A stretch of 64,000 nt of DNA from Streptomyces halstedii (GTDB taxonomy: Bacteria; Actinomycetota; Actinomycetes; Streptomycetales; Streptomycetaceae). Below the pieces are notes generated by a model. The model saw only the letters and a list, made by a program, of their open reading frames with translations, was not told the origin of the DNA and made no database searches. Where the stretch lies: positions 62,001-126,000 of the forward strand of contig JOAZ01000004.1 of the NCBI GenBank assembly GCA_000720535.1, given 5' to 3'. Positions 18,491-26,950 of this stretch are shown in pieces; the first letter of the stretch is position 1; every line of letters begins with the position of its first letter. Position numbers and translations under genes: made by a program.

Positions 18491-19972
18491 TCAGCCGGCC
18501 GGGCAGGCCGATCCTGCCCCGTGCGACGGCACGGCGAACGGCAGCAGCGCCACCGTTACGTTGTCGTGGCCCCCGCCGTCCAGCGCGTGACCGACCAGCA
18601 CCTGGGCCCCGTGCAGGGGCCGTTCGTACGCGTCGTGCGGCACGGCGGCCGCCATCTCGGCCGCCGCCTCCGCGTAGTTCCACAGTCCGTCGGTGCACAC
18701 CACCACCAGGCCCGGCCGGTCCGGTTTGAAGGACGCGGTGTGCGGCTCCAGTTCGTAGGCGTCGGCGCCGAGCCACCCCGTGATGGCGTGGGCGCGCTCG
18801 TCCGCGTACGCCTCCGCCTCGCTCATCAGGCCGGTGGCGACCATCTGCGCGGCCCAGGAGTCGTCCTCCGTGAGCCGGGCGGGCGGGTGGGCGCGGTCCT
18901 GGGGCACCCAGTAGACGCGGCTGTCGCCGACCCAGCCGACGACCAGCAGGTCGCCGGCCACGACCGCGCCGACCAGGGTGCAGGCCGGGGCGTTCTGGTG
19001 GCGGTGCTGATCGTGTTCCGTCGCCCGGCCGGGGCCCTGGGCCAGCGCGTTGACCGCCTCGGACGCGGCCAGGATCGCCTCGTGCATCGCCTGCTGCGGA
19101 TGCGTTCCGCGCGGCAGCGACTCCAGCAGCGACGCGTCGGCGGCGGCCGCCGCGGCGGCGGACGCCTCGTCCGGGCGGCTCGCGGAGGAGACGCCGTCGC
19201 AGACGATCGCGACGACGGCGGGGGAGCCGTCCGGCAGGGCGGTGCCGGAGACCGCGAACGCGTCCTCGTTGCGGTGGTGGCGCAGCCCCCGGTCGCTGAC
19301 CGCCGCCACCGTGCCCAACTCCCGCTCCATGTGGTCGCGTTCACGGGGCTGGGCGTGGCCGCAGTTCTCGCAGTAGCCGTCGGTGTCCACGCGCCCGGAG
19401 CGGCAGGCGACACAGACCGTGCCGCCGGCCGGGACGGCCGCCGCCGCGTGCTCCGCCTGGCGCGGGTCCGGTGCCGCCAGCTCGAAGTCACCGCCGCCGC
19501 CGAGGCGTTCGGCGTCCGGGCCGTCCACCCGGACCGCCGACGAGACCGGTGCGGGCGCCGCCGAGGGGGCCTTGGAAGAAGCCGGCGCGGGCGTCGTCGC
19601 GGGCAGGGGGCGGCCGCCCGAGTCGGTCCCCGGGAGGTCGCTCGGGCGGTGCGTGGGCGCGGGCAGGTCGGAGCTGTCCACCTCGGACGCGGCCGGCCAC
19701 TGGACGGCCCCGGCTTCGGACGGGCCGCCGAGGGGCGTGGCCGTACCCGGCGTGGGCGTTCCCGAACCCGGCGTGGCGGTACCGGTGTCCGGCGTGGCCG
19801 GGTGCCGCGCGGGCGGCGTGATCGCGACCGTCGGGCGGTCGGCGGGAGGCGCGGGGACGGCCGAGAGGTCGTACCCGCACGCCCCGCAGAACCGGTCGCC
19901 CGACTCCAGCGGTTCCTCGCAGCTGGGGCATCCCGGCAAGGAGGCCCGCTGGTGGCTCTGTGACATCTTCAC
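18491..19972 (-). CDS. PP2C-type protein phosphatase with N-terminal zinc ribbons
   Basis: This 493-residue protein starts with a ribbon CPSCEEPLESGDRFCGAC (residues 15-32). A Pro/Thr-rich linker and a second ribbon CVACRSGRVDTDGYCENC (about 195-212) follow. The C-terminal half is a PP2C domain with RHHRNEDAF, IVCDGVSSA, GDSRVYW, CTDGLWNY and GGHDNVTV, so the Asp residues for the two-metal centre are all present. It should remove phosphate from Ser/Thr. The GTG at 19972 overlaps the kinase stop (GTGA), which implies balanced synthesis with the kinase. A start two codons later (ATG 19966) is also possible. Confidence 0.9.
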   Translation of the reverse strand: MKMSQSHQRASLPGCPSCEEPLESGDRFCGACGYDLSAVPAPPADRPTVAITPPARHPATPDTGTATPGSGTPTPGTATPLGGPSEAGAVQWPAASEVDSSDLPAPTHRPSDLPGTDSGGRPLPATTPAPASSKAPSAAPAPVSSAVRVDGPDAERLGGGGDFELAAPDPRQAEHAAAAVPAGGTVCVACRSGRVDTDGYCENCGHAQPRERDHMERELGTVAAVSDRGLRHHRNEDAFAVSGTALPDGSPAVVAIVCDGVSSASRPDEASAAAAAAADASLLESLPRGTHPQQAMHEAILAASEAVNALAQGPGRATEHDQHRHQNAPACTLVGAVVAGDLLVVGWVGDSRVYWVPQDRAHPPARLTEDDSWAAQMVATGLMSEAEAYADERAHAITGWLGADAYELEPHTASFKPDRPGLVVVCTDGLWNYAEAAAEMAAAVPHDAYERPLHGAQVLVGHALDGGGHDNVTVALLPFAVPSHGAGSACPAG

Positions 19973-22698
19973 ACCCAGGTCCGTGGGCGGAGGCGGTTGG
20001 CCCGCTCCACCAGTTCGATCCGCTCGTCGCCCCGCTGCGCGAGCCGGGCGAGCATCCGGTACGAGCGTTCGAGACCGAATCGGAGACCCCGCTCGTCCAG
20101 CTCGCTGCCCAGCAGCTTCCCCGGGGCCGAGGCCGCCGGGTCCGCCGTCCGAGGCGCGGGACCACCGGAGAGTACCCAGTCCAGCGCCGTACCCAGCACC
20201 TCGGTCGACAACCGCTCACGGCGCACCGCGTCCAGGCCGTACCCCCGCAACGCCGTCACCTGGGCGGCGGCGGCCGACAGGTCGTCGAGCAGCGGCTCCT
20301 GGGGTGACCGCCCGCGCAGCCGGGCCCGCACCGACGCGACCCGCGCCGCCGTGTAGTGGATCGACGCCTCCGGGACCGACTCCAGCGCCCGGACCGCACC
20401 GGCCCGGTCGCCCACCGCGATCCGCACCCGCGCCAGCCCGAACGCCGCGCTCACGAAGCTCGGATCGGTCGTCCACACCAGGTGGTAGTACTCGGCGGCG
20501 TTGTCCAGCTGGCCCAGCACCTCCGCGCAGATGCCGAGCGCCACCTTCGGCGCGGGCTCACCGGGGAACGCGTCGTACACCGCGTCGAAGGCGAGCGCCG
20601 CGTGCTCGTTCTCCCCGGTCACCAGGGAGGCCAGGCCCCGGTACCACACCACCCGCCAGTCGTCGGGATGCCGCTCCTCCACGGCGGCCAGCGCCCGGAC
20701 CGCGGAGTCGAGTTCGCCCATCTCCAGCCGGGCCCGCAGCTCACGCAGCCGGGTCTCCAGCGACGGCGCGGGCACGGAGTGCAGCGCGGAGATCAGCTCG
20801 GCCGGCGCCGAGGCCATCACACCGGCGAGGAAACCGGCGTTGGGGTCGTTCGCGTCGACCCGGGGGACCGGCAGGGCGAGCGAGGTGGCCCGCGCGTCGA
20901 ACGCCGCGAGCCGCGGGCGTCCGCCGGACACCATGACGGCCGGAGCGGGACCGGGGGCCGCGCGCGGGGCCGGCACCGCCGTCCGCGCCGGGGCGTACGC
21001 GGGCGCGCCGCCCGGCCCGCCCGCGCTGCCGCCCCGGACATGGGTGTCGGGGGCGTGGACCGGCCCGGCACCCGGCGCGGGGAGCGCCGGGGCCGGTACG
21101 ACCGGGGGCGGGGCGGCGGCGACGGGGCCCGGCGGCACGCCCGCGGGCCCCCCGGCGGGCACCGTCCGGCCCCGGCGCCGCACCCGGCCCGCCGGAGCGG
21201 CCCGGACACCGAGCCGCGAGACCTCCTCGGTCAGCTCCGCGAACAACTCCGTGTCGGTGACGCGGACTTCCGTCCCGAAGAGCGTCGAGAGCGCCGGGCG
21301 CGGGCGGCCCGTCTGGAGGGCCACCACCTCACGCAGTACCCCGGTCAGCTGCTCCGCCATCTCGGCCGCCGAGGCGAACCGCCGTGCCGGATCGGGGTCG
21401 GTGGCCCGGACCAGCAGCCGGTAGAAGGACTCGTACCGCCGGAACACCTCGATGTTGTCCGGGTCGGGCAGCGAGTCCACGAAGATGTTCGTGTACCCCT
21501 GGAAGTCGAAGGTGAGCACCGCGAGCGTCCGCGCGACCGTGTACAGGTCCGAGGCGACGGACGGGCCGACCTCGGCCACCTCCGGCGCCTGGTAGCCGAC
21601 GGTGCCGTAGATCGCCGACTCGTCGTCGTCCATCCGCCGCACCGCACCCATGTCGATGAGCTTGAGCTGGTCCTCGGTCTGGATCGCGTTGTCCACCTTG
21701 AAGTCGCAGTAGAGCAGATTGCGGCTGTGCAGATGGCCGAGCGCCTCCAGCGCCTCGATGCCGTACGCGCAGGCCTGCTCGACCGGCAGCGGGTCCCGCT
21801 TCCCGTCCGGGGCGCGGCGGCCGTTGGCGATCTCCTTGAGCGCCTTGCCGCCGACGTACTCCATCACTATGTAGCCGTCCAGCGACCCGGTCCGCTGGTC
21901 CAGGTGCTCCACGAAGTTGTAGATGCGGACGATGTTGGAGTGCTCGATCTCCGCCAGGAAGCGCCGCTCGGAGATGGCCGCCGCCATGGCGTCCTGGTCG
22001 CCCGTGTCCAGCAGGCCCTTCAGGACCACCCAGCGGTCCGACACCGCGCGGTCCACCGCGAGATACACCCAGCCCAGCCCGCCGTGCGCCAGGCAGCCCG
22101 CCACCTCGTACTGCCCGTGCACGACGTCACCGCCGCGCAGCTTGGGCACGAAGGAGTACGGGTGGCCGCACTTGGTGCAGAAGCCCTCCGTACGGCCCGC
22201 CCGCTCGCCGCGCGCCCGGCCCACCGGGGCGCCGCAGTCGGAGCGGGAGCAGAACCGCTTCCGCTCGGGGACCTCCGGGTTCTCCATCACCGCCGTGCGC
22301 GGGTCCGGGCGCGGCACGTCCGGGACGAGCACCAGACCCGCGCCCAGCCGGTTGCGCCCGGACGCCGTACCCGTCGTACTGCCCGACGAACGCACCGACA
22401 CCGGGCGGGAGGTGGACGCGCCCGACAGCCCGCGCGAGAGCCGGCCGGAGACCGACCGCCGTGACGTGGACGAGCGCGAGGAGGACCGCGCGGACGCGCC
22501 TGAGGCCGAGCGCTGCGAGCCGCTGTCACCGCCCCGGGTGCCCGCCCCGCCGCCCCCGGCGACGCCCGTGGGCGGCGAACTCACCATCCCCGTCGGCGAC
22601 ACGACCGGCGCAAGCCCGCACGTGTCGCAGTACAGCTCACCGCCGCCCATGTCCTCGTAGGCGCCCTCGCACGCGGGACGCTGGCACTGCGTACTCAT
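19969..22698 (-). CDS. pknG: PknG-like Ser/Thr protein kinase with rubredoxin-type and TPR domains
   Basis: This is a 909-residue protein. An N-terminal ribbon (CQRPACEG...YCDTCG) is followed by a Ser-rich region. A rubredoxin-like metal site follows at about 146-180 (CSRSDCG and FCTKCGHPYSF). The kinase domain has the Gly loop AHGGLGWVY near 200, catalytic LLYCDFKVDN near 331, DMG in place of DFG, and GTVGYQAPE. After a Pro-rich linker come TPR-like helices (about 636-800) containing PAPKVALGICAE and AAFGLARVR, which closely resemble the PknG TPR part. PknG controls glutamate metabolism by phosphorylating an FHA protein. The ATG at 22698 overlaps the upstream stop (ATGA). The Pro-to-Val change in the catalytic loop and the DMG are mild departures. 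Confidence 0.88.
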   Translation of the reverse strand: MSTQCQRPACEGAYEDMGGGELYCDTCGLAPVVSPTGMVSSPPTGVAGGGGAGTRGGDSGSQRSASGASARSSSRSSTSRRSVSGRLSRGLSGASTSRPVSVRSSGSTTGTASGRNRLGAGLVLVPDVPRPDPRTAVMENPEVPERKRFCSRSDCGAPVGRARGERAGRTEGFCTKCGHPYSFVPKLRGGDVVHGQYEVAGCLAHGGLGWVYLAVDRAVSDRWVVLKGLLDTGDQDAMAAAISERRFLAEIEHSNIVRIYNFVEHLDQRTGSLDGYIVMEYVGGKALKEIANGRRAPDGKRDPLPVEQACAYGIEALEALGHLHSRNLLYCDFKVDNAIQTEDQLKLIDMGAVRRMDDDESAIYGTVGYQAPEVAEVGPSVASDLYTVARTLAVLTFDFQGYTNIFVDSLPDPDNIEVFRRYESFYRLLVRATDPDPARRFASAAEMAEQLTGVLREVVALQTGRPRPALSTLFGTEVRVTDTELFAELTEEVSRLGVRAAPAGRVRRRGRTVPAGGPAGVPPGPVAAAPPPVVPAPALPAPGAGPVHAPDTHVRGGSAGGPGGAPAYAPARTAVPAPRAAPGPAPAVMVSGGRPRLAAFDARATSLALPVPRVDANDPNAGFLAGVMASAPAELISALHSVPAPSLETRLRELRARLEMGELDSAVRALAAVEERHPDDWRVVWYRGLASLVTGENEHAALAFDAVYDAFPGEPAPKVALGICAEVLGQLDNAAEYYHLVWTTDPSFVSAAFGLARVRIAVGDRAGAVRALESVPEASIHYTAARVASVRARLRGRSPQEPLLDDLSAAAAQVTALRGYGLDAVRRERLSTEVLGTALDWVLSGGPAPRTADPAASAPGKLLGSELDERGLRFGLERSYRMLARLAQRGDERIELVERANRLRPRTWV

Positions 22699-24038
22699 GA
22701 TGTCTCCCCGTCCCCGTAGCCGCCCCGGCCGCCCGCGCGGCGCGGTGCCGGCAGATCCGCGGCGGCCCGCTGGTAGCGCAGCACCGCCTGCTCGGCGACG
22801 CGCAGATCGCACGGAGCGCTCCACAGCATCCGGCGGGCCGTGTCGTACCGCTCGGTCAGCAGCGGGTCCTCCGCCATTCCGTGCCGGGCCACCTTGGCCC
22901 TGTACGCGTCGAGCCGGCCGCGCAGCTCCGCGCGGACCGCGAGCGGCGCCGTGACCGAGGTCAGCGACTCCCGGGCCCGCATCAGCTCGTCCTCGGCCTC
23001 CCGCTCCAGCGAGTCCAGCAGCGGCGAGAGCCGGCTCCACTGGGCGTGCCTGCGGTACGCCGCCGCCGTCGCGAGCCGCTCCTGCAACGCGGTCGGGGGC
23101 CCGCTGACCGCGGGCACCTCGCAGGCGGCGATCTTCGCCAGCACCTCGCCGCGCGCCAACCGGGCCTCGGCGAGCGTACGGGTCGTGCGCGACAGCAGGT
23201 CACGCAGCTGGAGCAGGCGCCGCTCGGAGTCCTGCCGGACCGCGAGCACCGCTTCGATCTCGCGGCGCACGTCCTCCAGGGCGAGGGCCGCCCGGTCGTA
23301 GCGCGTGGTGTCGGGCCGCCCCCCGCCGGGCGCGGCACTGCGGGGGCCCGGCACCCAGAACGCCAGGGGATCGGAGACCACCCGCGCCCGCAACGCGGTC
23401 AGCTCCTCGGTGATCGACTCCAGGTCGTCACCGGCCGGATGCTCCCCGGGCCGCACCCCGACGGAGTGCGCCAGCGAGCGGGTGCGGCGCAGCTCGGCCG
23501 TGAGCAGGTCGATCCGGGCGGGCAGCGCCGACCACACGGCGTCCGACGAGAGGACCATGTCCAGCGCGTGGGCGTACAGGTCGTTCATCCGGGCGACCAG
23601 GTCCTCCAGCGTGAACCGCTCGGAGAGCCGGGCCGGGCCGGTGAGCGAGGCGCCCGGACCCGCCGTCGCCCGGTTCGCCACGGTCACACCGTCGCCGCGC
23701 AGCAGCTCGGTCAGGGCCAGCAGGTCGCTCCTGCCCGGGTAGCGGCGCCTGGCCCGGATCTCACGGGCCGAGGCCAGCGCCCCGGCGTAGGCCTCGAAGT
23801 ACCTCCAGAGCAGCGTGATCGACCGCGTGGCCGAGGCCCAGCGCTCCTTGGTGACGCCGGTCAGCTCTGCGCCCTCCAGGAGACGGCGGCCGGCGTGTTC
23901 CTCCAGGGCGAGGAGCGAGGTCTCGATGGCCTCGTGCTCCGCGGCGAGCCGGGCCAGCGTACGGTCCGCCTCGTCCCGGCCCATCACCCGGCCGGGGGGC
24001 CCGCCCGCGTAGCCGGGGAAGGATCCCGCCACGCCCAT
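22695..24038 (-). CDS. Helical cytoplasmic protein between glnH and pknG, function unknown
   Basis: This 447-residue protein is not recognised. It has no signal peptide or membrane segment and is almost wholly alpha-helical, with heptad-like stretches such as RTLARLAAEHEAIETSLLA and ALEDVRREIEAVLAVRQ, so coiled coils are likely. Its stop overlaps the pknG start (ATGA), and its own ATG has a good GAGAGGTGAACG leader. The mycobacterial glnX-glnH-pknG operon, as I recall it, lacks this gene. By position it may be an adaptor that passes the GlnX signal to the kinase; this is inference only. Confidence 0.75.
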   Translation of the reverse strand: MGVAGSFPGYAGGPPGRVMGRDEADRTLARLAAEHEAIETSLLALEEHAGRRLLEGAELTGVTKERWASATRSITLLWRYFEAYAGALASAREIRARRRYPGRSDLLALTELLRGDGVTVANRATAGPGASLTGPARLSERFTLEDLVARMNDLYAHALDMVLSSDAVWSALPARIDLLTAELRRTRSLAHSVGVRPGEHPAGDDLESITEELTALRARVVSDPLAFWVPGPRSAAPGGGRPDTTRYDRAALALEDVRREIEAVLAVRQDSERRLLQLRDLLSRTTRTLAEARLARGEVLAKIAACEVPAVSGPPTALQERLATAAAYRRHAQWSRLSPLLDSLEREAEDELMRARESLTSVTAPLAVRAELRGRLDAYRAKVARHGMAEDPLLTERYDTARRMLWSAPCDLRVAEQAVLRYQRAAADLPAPRRAGGRGGYGDGETS

Positions 24039-24060
24039 CGTTCACCTCTCCGTTCTCTCG

Positions 24061-24117
24061 TCCCGGCCGGGGACCCGGCGGGTTCAGCTTCCCGGCCGGG
24101 GCCCGGCGGGGTTCAGT
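24061..24117 (-). repeat. Two-copy 29-bp tandem repeat in the glnH downstream gap
   Basis: A unit starting TCCCGGCCGGGG and ending GGTTCAG occurs at 24061-24089 and again at 24090-24117 with a one-base length difference. Together with the neighbouring array it fills the gap between the glnH stop and the next gene. Confidence 0.7.
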
Positions 24118-24200
24118 CGCTCCGGTACACGGCCGCCGGTTCAGTCGCTCCGGTACGTGGCCGCCGGGGTTCAGTCGCTCCGGTACGTGGCCGCCGGGGG
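24113..24200 (-). repeat. Tandem duplication of the glnH 3' terminus
   Basis: Three copies of a 28-30 base unit lie at 24113-24140, 24141-24170 and 24171-24200. The copy at 24171-24200 encodes the true end of glnH (PPAATYRSD and stop). The other two follow the stop and each would encode the same last residues and stop, with two base changes in the most distal copy. This looks like slipped replication of the gene end. Confidence 0.85.
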
Positions 24201-25205
24201 CCCGGTGACGCCGGGCAGCCCCTCCTCCAGCCACTCCTGGTACGACCGCATCCAGGGACTGCTCGCGCCGCCCCGCCGGTACTCCTCCAGCACGTGATTG
24301 ACCCGGGCCACCAGGTCGTCCGCGCCGAGCTTCGCCGCGACGCCGTAGTACTCGGTGGTGAACGGCTTGTCGCCCTTCAGCTCCACCGCGGGATCCTGGG
24401 CGGCCTGCCCCGCCGCCAGCGCGTTGTCGGTGACCACCGCGTCCACCTTGCCGAGCTGGAGCCGCACCAGGCAGTCCAGCTGGTTGGGGACGGTCAGCAG
24501 GTCCGGGTCGTCCGCCGTGCCCTCGTGCTCGTCCTTGAACACCGCGCCGTACGACTCCTTCTCCAGCGCCTCGTACGCCGTGGAGCCCTCGGCGGTGCAC
24601 ACCCGCTTGCCGGCCAGCGAACGGTCGTACCCGGTGATGTCCGACCCCTTCGAGGCCAGGACCTGCTGCCCGGCCTGGAAGTAGGCGGTGGAGAACGACA
24701 CCTGCTTCAGCCGGTCGCAGTTGATGGTCATGGTCCGGACGACGATGTCCACCCGGTCGTGCTCCAGCGCGGTGATGCGCTGGTTGGTGGGGATCGCCCG
24801 GAAGATCACCGCGTCGGGGTCACCGAGGATGTCCTTGGCGACCGCCCGCACCAGGTCGATGTCGAAGCCCTCCAGCGTGCCGCTCTCCGGATCGCGGTAG
24901 CCCCACCGGAAGCTGTTCTGGTCGACACCGGCGATCAGCTTCCCGCGCGCGCGGATCTTGTCGATGTTCGGCCCGCCCCCACCGGACGGCGGCAGGCTCG
25001 CCTCCGGGTCCACGCACGACTCGGCCGTGGTCCGCACCGCCGACGTCACCCCCCGGCCGGTGTCCCGCACGCCGTGGGAACCGTCCCCGTGCGCCAGCGG
25101 AAGCAGGGTGACCGCCGCCGTGACCGCGCAGGCCACCGCCATGCCCGTCACTCCGCCCCAGCCGCGCATCCGCACACGCGCCGACCGGTGGCCCGTCCCT
25201 CTCAT
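24171..25205 (-). CDS. glnH: GlnH-like periplasmic glutamate/aspartate-type binding protein
   Basis: This 344-residue exported solute-binding protein is of the SBP_bac_3 family. A basic N-terminus and a hydrophobic stretch (GMAVACAVTAAVTLLPLA) are followed by the mature fold beginning NIDKIRARGKLIAGVDQN. It contains the polar amino-acid pattern GTLEGFDIDLVRAVAKDI, then RTMTINCDR and DAVVTDNALAA. No convincing lipobox is present, so it may be anchored by its N-terminal helix. In mycobacteria GlnH senses aspartate/glutamate and signals through GlnX to PknG; no transporter genes accompany it here, which favours a sensor role. The ATG at 25205 has AGGGGGAG upstream. A GTG at 25220, overlapping the glnX stop, is an equally possible start. 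Confidence 0.85.
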   Translation of the reverse strand: MRGTGHRSARVRMRGWGGVTGMAVACAVTAAVTLLPLAHGDGSHGVRDTGRGVTSAVRTTAESCVDPEASLPPSGGGGPNIDKIRARGKLIAGVDQNSFRWGYRDPESGTLEGFDIDLVRAVAKDILGDPDAVIFRAIPTNQRITALEHDRVDIVVRTMTINCDRLKQVSFSTAYFQAGQQVLASKGSDITGYDRSLAGKRVCTAEGSTAYEALEKESYGAVFKDEHEGTADDPDLLTVPNQLDCLVRLQLGKVDAVVTDNALAAGQAAQDPAVELKGDKPFTTEYYGVAAKLGADDLVARVNHVLEEYRRGGASSPWMRSYQEWLEEGLPGVTGPPAATYRSD

Positions 25206-25216
25206 CGCTCCCCCTT

Positions 25217-26602
25217 TCACCGGTACTCCGAGAGCCTGCGGTTGATCCCGGCGATCGCGGCGACCGCGCCCAGCACGGCGAGGACACCGGCCCCCACCGG
25301 CAGTCCGCCCAGCGCCCCGCGTCCGTTCCTCGCCGCGCCGGTGAACTCGCTCTGCTCCTGGCCGAGCGCCTCCTCCAACGCCGTGTCCACCTGGGCGAAG
25401 GACTCACCCGTGGAGTCCTTCGCACCGATGATCTGCTTCAGCGCGCCGTCGTAGTCGCCCTGGTCGTCGGTGGTCCGCGCCCTGCGGTGGCGCTCCTGCC
25501 ACTCGGACACGGCGTCGGCCGCCCGCGCCACCGGCGCCCTGCCCCGGGCGTCGTCGGCGAGCCTCTCGGCGGTCGTCAGCTGCTCGCCGAGGGCCTTCAT
25601 ACCCGCGCCGTAGTCCGTCTCGTACTTGTCCTGGGTGCCGTCGGCCGTCAGGACCGCGCCGCGGGCCACCAGCGTGAGGTTCTCGTTGGCGCGTGCCTTC
25701 AGCGAGTTGATCCGGGCCTTGTTGAGGACGTCGAGCGACTCCTGACCGTGCGTCATCGCGGCGCGCAGCTCCGCGCGGGCGACCGTGTGGCCCACGGCCA
25801 GCCACAGCAGCACCACCGAGGCCGCCGCGGTCGCCGCGAGCAGCCCCCGGTTGAAGACCCGGTTGGTACGGCGGTAGGCGCGGCGCTGCGTCCACACCAG
25901 CGCGGCCAGCGCCACGACGCCCGCGCCGAGCGCGAGGAGGGGCCAACGCCGGGCGTCGGCCGTGTCGGTGGAGAGCCGGCCGGTCTCCGCCGCGTACAAC
26001 CGCTCGGCGGCCGGGAGGAGGTCGTTGGTCATCCGCTGGTTGGCGTACCGCAGGTAGGCGCCGCCCAGCGGCAGCCCCTGGCGGTTGTTGGCGCGGGCCC
26101 GCTCGACCAAGCCGGTGTATTCGGGGAGCAGTTCGTTGAGGGTCCTGATCTCCCCGGCGGACGAGGACGAGGCGTCGGTGCCGGCTGCGGCCTTCACCAG
26201 CAGCCGGGACGCCTCCTTGATGTCCTTCTCGTACTGGGCGTGGACGTCCTCGGGCTCCTCGGCGCCGGCCAGGAAGCCGCTCGCCGCCATCGTGTCCGCG
26301 TCGGCCAGGGAACGGTAGATGTCCGCCGCGTCCGCGCTCAGCGGCTGACTGCGCGTCACCACGTCGTCGGCGGCCGAGGCCCGCCCGGACACCTCCAGGG
26401 CGGTCACCGCCCCGAACGCCACGACCAGCAGGGCCAGTACGGCACCGATGACCTGGAGCCGGCCCGGCTCCGTCGTCGCCACGGCCCGCAGCCGCTCGGC
26501 GGCCACCGACCGGACACCGCGCTGCGCGGGTACGGCCGGGGACGCGTCCGGCCGGTCGGGCGCAGGCTCCCGCCGCGGGTCCGCGTTCGGCGGATATGTC
26601 AC
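25217..26602 (-). CDS. glnX: GlnX-like four-helix membrane sensor
   Basis: This 461-residue protein has four predicted membrane helices, at about 49-70, 220-238, 255-276 and 428-450. Two helical extracytoplasmic domains lie between helices 1-2 and 3-4, with little cytoplasmic mass. It has no enzyme domain. This topology matches GlnX, the membrane partner of GlnH and PknG in actinobacteria, which relays amino-acid availability across the membrane. The GTG at 26602 has GGGGGAGGTCAA just upstream. It is the first gene of the signalling cluster, so the main promoter should lie in 26603-26898. The assignment rests on topology and gene order, not sequence identity. Confidence 0.75.
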   Translation of the reverse strand: MTYPPNADPRREPAPDRPDASPAVPAQRGVRSVAAERLRAVATTEPGRLQVIGAVLALLVVAFGAVTALEVSGRASAADDVVTRSQPLSADAADIYRSLADADTMAASGFLAGAEEPEDVHAQYEKDIKEASRLLVKAAAGTDASSSSAGEIRTLNELLPEYTGLVERARANNRQGLPLGGAYLRYANQRMTNDLLPAAERLYAAETGRLSTDTADARRWPLLALGAGVVALAALVWTQRRAYRRTNRVFNRGLLAATAAASVVLLWLAVGHTVARAELRAAMTHGQESLDVLNKARINSLKARANENLTLVARGAVLTADGTQDKYETDYGAGMKALGEQLTTAERLADDARGRAPVARAADAVSEWQERHRRARTTDDQGDYDGALKQIIGAKDSTGESFAQVDTALEEALGQEQSEFTGAARNGRGALGGLPVGAGVLAVLGAVAAIAGINRRLSEYR

Positions 26603-26950
26603 TTGACCTCCCCCTCGGTCACTGGCGGCTGCCCGGTCCTCCGGCCGGTCGGAGGAAAGGTCCCTGGCCAGAAGTATGGCCGCAGGAACCGTCATTCACC
26701 AGGAACGCCCGGATCCTCACCCCGGTCCCCGTATTCGATCAGGACGAGCACAGCCGATCAAGGCGCGTCGCCGGACGGGCCCCGCGGGCCCCGGAACGCG
26801 CCGATCCCCCACCATGAACACGTTCGGGACATCTGATCGGTTCCCGTACGGATGAGGCGATTCGCGCGGCCGGTGCCGCCGGGGCACCGCACGACGACGG
26901 GGGCACCGGGGCGACACGCGCCGCCGGTGCCCCCGGTGCCTTTCGGTGCG
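26603..26950. other. Intergenic region: glnX promoter side and nagK-side terminator
   Basis: These 348 bases separate two minus-strand operons. The right part holds the hairpin that closes the sugar operon (26899-26934). The rest should contain the promoter of the glnX-glnH-pknG cluster. I see no clear -35/-10 pair, no conserved ORF and no RNA gene in it. Confidence 0.5.
26899..26934 (-). terminator. Terminator hairpin downstream of the sugar operon
   Basis: An 11-bp perfect stem (GGGGGCACCGG with its complement) encloses a 14-base loop, 16 bases after the stop of the kinase gene. Confidence 0.6.

Noticed and set aside
24061-24200. Repeat array considered as a CRISPR
   Set aside because: The units are contiguous, without spacers, and one is the coding end of glnH.
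24171-25205. Lipobox for GlnH (AVAC in the signal region)
   Set aside because: The Cys lies in the middle of the hydrophobic stretch and lacks Leu at -3, so lipidation is unlikely.
22881-25454. Plus-strand open frame opposite the helical protein and glnH
   Set aside because: The translation is Arg/Gly/Pro-rich and unlike any family; the opposite strand has coupled genes with recognisable folds.
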